Of a DNA stretch of 64,000 nt, positions 63,855-64,000 are shown one piece after another (the first letter of the stretch is position 1; every line of letters starts with the position of its first letter). The stretch comes from an uncultured Acidobacteriia bacterium. GTDB lineage: Bacteria; Acidobacteriota; Terriglobia; Bryobacterales; Bryobacteraceae. The stretch is taken from assembly GCA_903881085.1 (NCBI GenBank), contig CAIRSA010000495.1:19659-83658 (forward strand), in the 5' to 3' direction. The notes beneath the pieces are model-generated. The model ran no database searches. It was not told where the DNA came from and saw nothing but the letters and a program-made list of their open reading frames with translations. A program made the position numbers and the translations under genes.

Positions 63855-64000
63855 TTCAGTTGTATTTTATCAGGCCGCCGCGAATTGTCTTTGCAGATGA
63901 TTATGAACCTGCGAAAATAGATTCAGATCTCCTGATGTCATGCGGCGATTTTCGCTTTGCGTGGAATTCTGATTGAGCCCGGACAACCGCTCCCTGACGG
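63855..64000. other. Terminal 146 bases, no gene seen
   Basis: The region after the cupin start to the window edge contains no supportable coding frame. The last bases (CAACCGCTCCCTGACGG) look like the beginning of a dispersed repeat, but the copy is cut by the edge, so this cannot be judged. Confidence 0.3.

Overview
The window looks like a chromosomal piece of an acidobacterium close to Solibacter/Bryobacterales. The main reasons are two proteins ending in the Solibacter-type C-terminal domain (TIGR03437 type: S53 peptidase at 10438-14160 and multiheme cytochrome at 37429-40089), two very large Oar-like TonB receptors with carboxypeptidase-regulatory N-termini, an adjacent DUF1552/DUF1592 pair, and many exported esterases and Gfo/Idh oxidoreductases. 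The composition is GC-rich and coding density is high, with several 1-4 nt gene overlaps. I saw no tRNA, rRNA, CRISPR, phage or intact transposase gene.

Layout. 1-8145 is a pectin/sugar-acid locus: a tandem class II aldolase (cut by the window edge), an exported esterase, an RraA-like protein, an oxidoreductase, an exported PPC-domain protein, a rhamnogalacturonan acetylesterase-pectate lyase fusion, a LacI-type regulator and a pectinesterase-like protein that lacks key catalytic residues. 8137-10391 holds an AAA/DUF4143 ATPase behind two related palindromes, a histidine phosphatase and an AhpD-like protein. 10438-14160 is a giant secreted S53 peptidase.

14311-28026 is the most unusual region. 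It is a compact type VI-secretion-like module with two different TssK proteins, TssL and TssM, but no sheath, tube, spike, ClpV or wedge genes. It is interleaved with an N5-glutamine/DNA-type methyltransferase fold protein, two membrane-anchored Ser/Thr kinases (one with a formylglycine-generating-enzyme-like domain), and a tail-anchored Pro-rich protein. That protein carries about 18 copies of a GEFTRMF-like motif behind a kinase-N-lobe-like domain. I consider this the best candidate for an undescribed system: a kinase-linked, scaffolded membrane/baseplate complex.

28064-37274 contains a purine-nucleoside-permease lipoprotein, a Tat-exported oxidoreductase, and a minus-strand run of a c-type cytochrome (DUF1592 family), DUF1552 protein, exported ankyrin protein and phosphopantetheinyl transferase, followed by an esterase. 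37429-40089 is a nine-heme cytochrome fused to the Solibacter C-terminal domain. 40090-40687 is non-coding, with inverted repeats and gene remnants.

40688-51854 is an all-minus surface-protein block: a 12-blade NHL protein, a beta-barrel protein, two Oar-like receptors, a small exported protein and a DUF5666-type protein. Three of these share Gly/Pro/Met-rich segments. A two-component system (51972-53965) diverges from it. 54009-56522 is a double alpha/beta hydrolase.

56569-61513 is a tightly overlapping operon of TonB receptor, YfiR-like periplasmic protein and a CHASE8-like hybrid histidine kinase. It resembles YfiR/YfiN signalling with a phosphorelay output in place of GGDEF. The window closes with a SirB1-like protein, an FG-GAP protein and a cupin. 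Several REP-like palindromes and one MITE-like element with imperfect terminal inverted repeats sit in the intergenic gaps.
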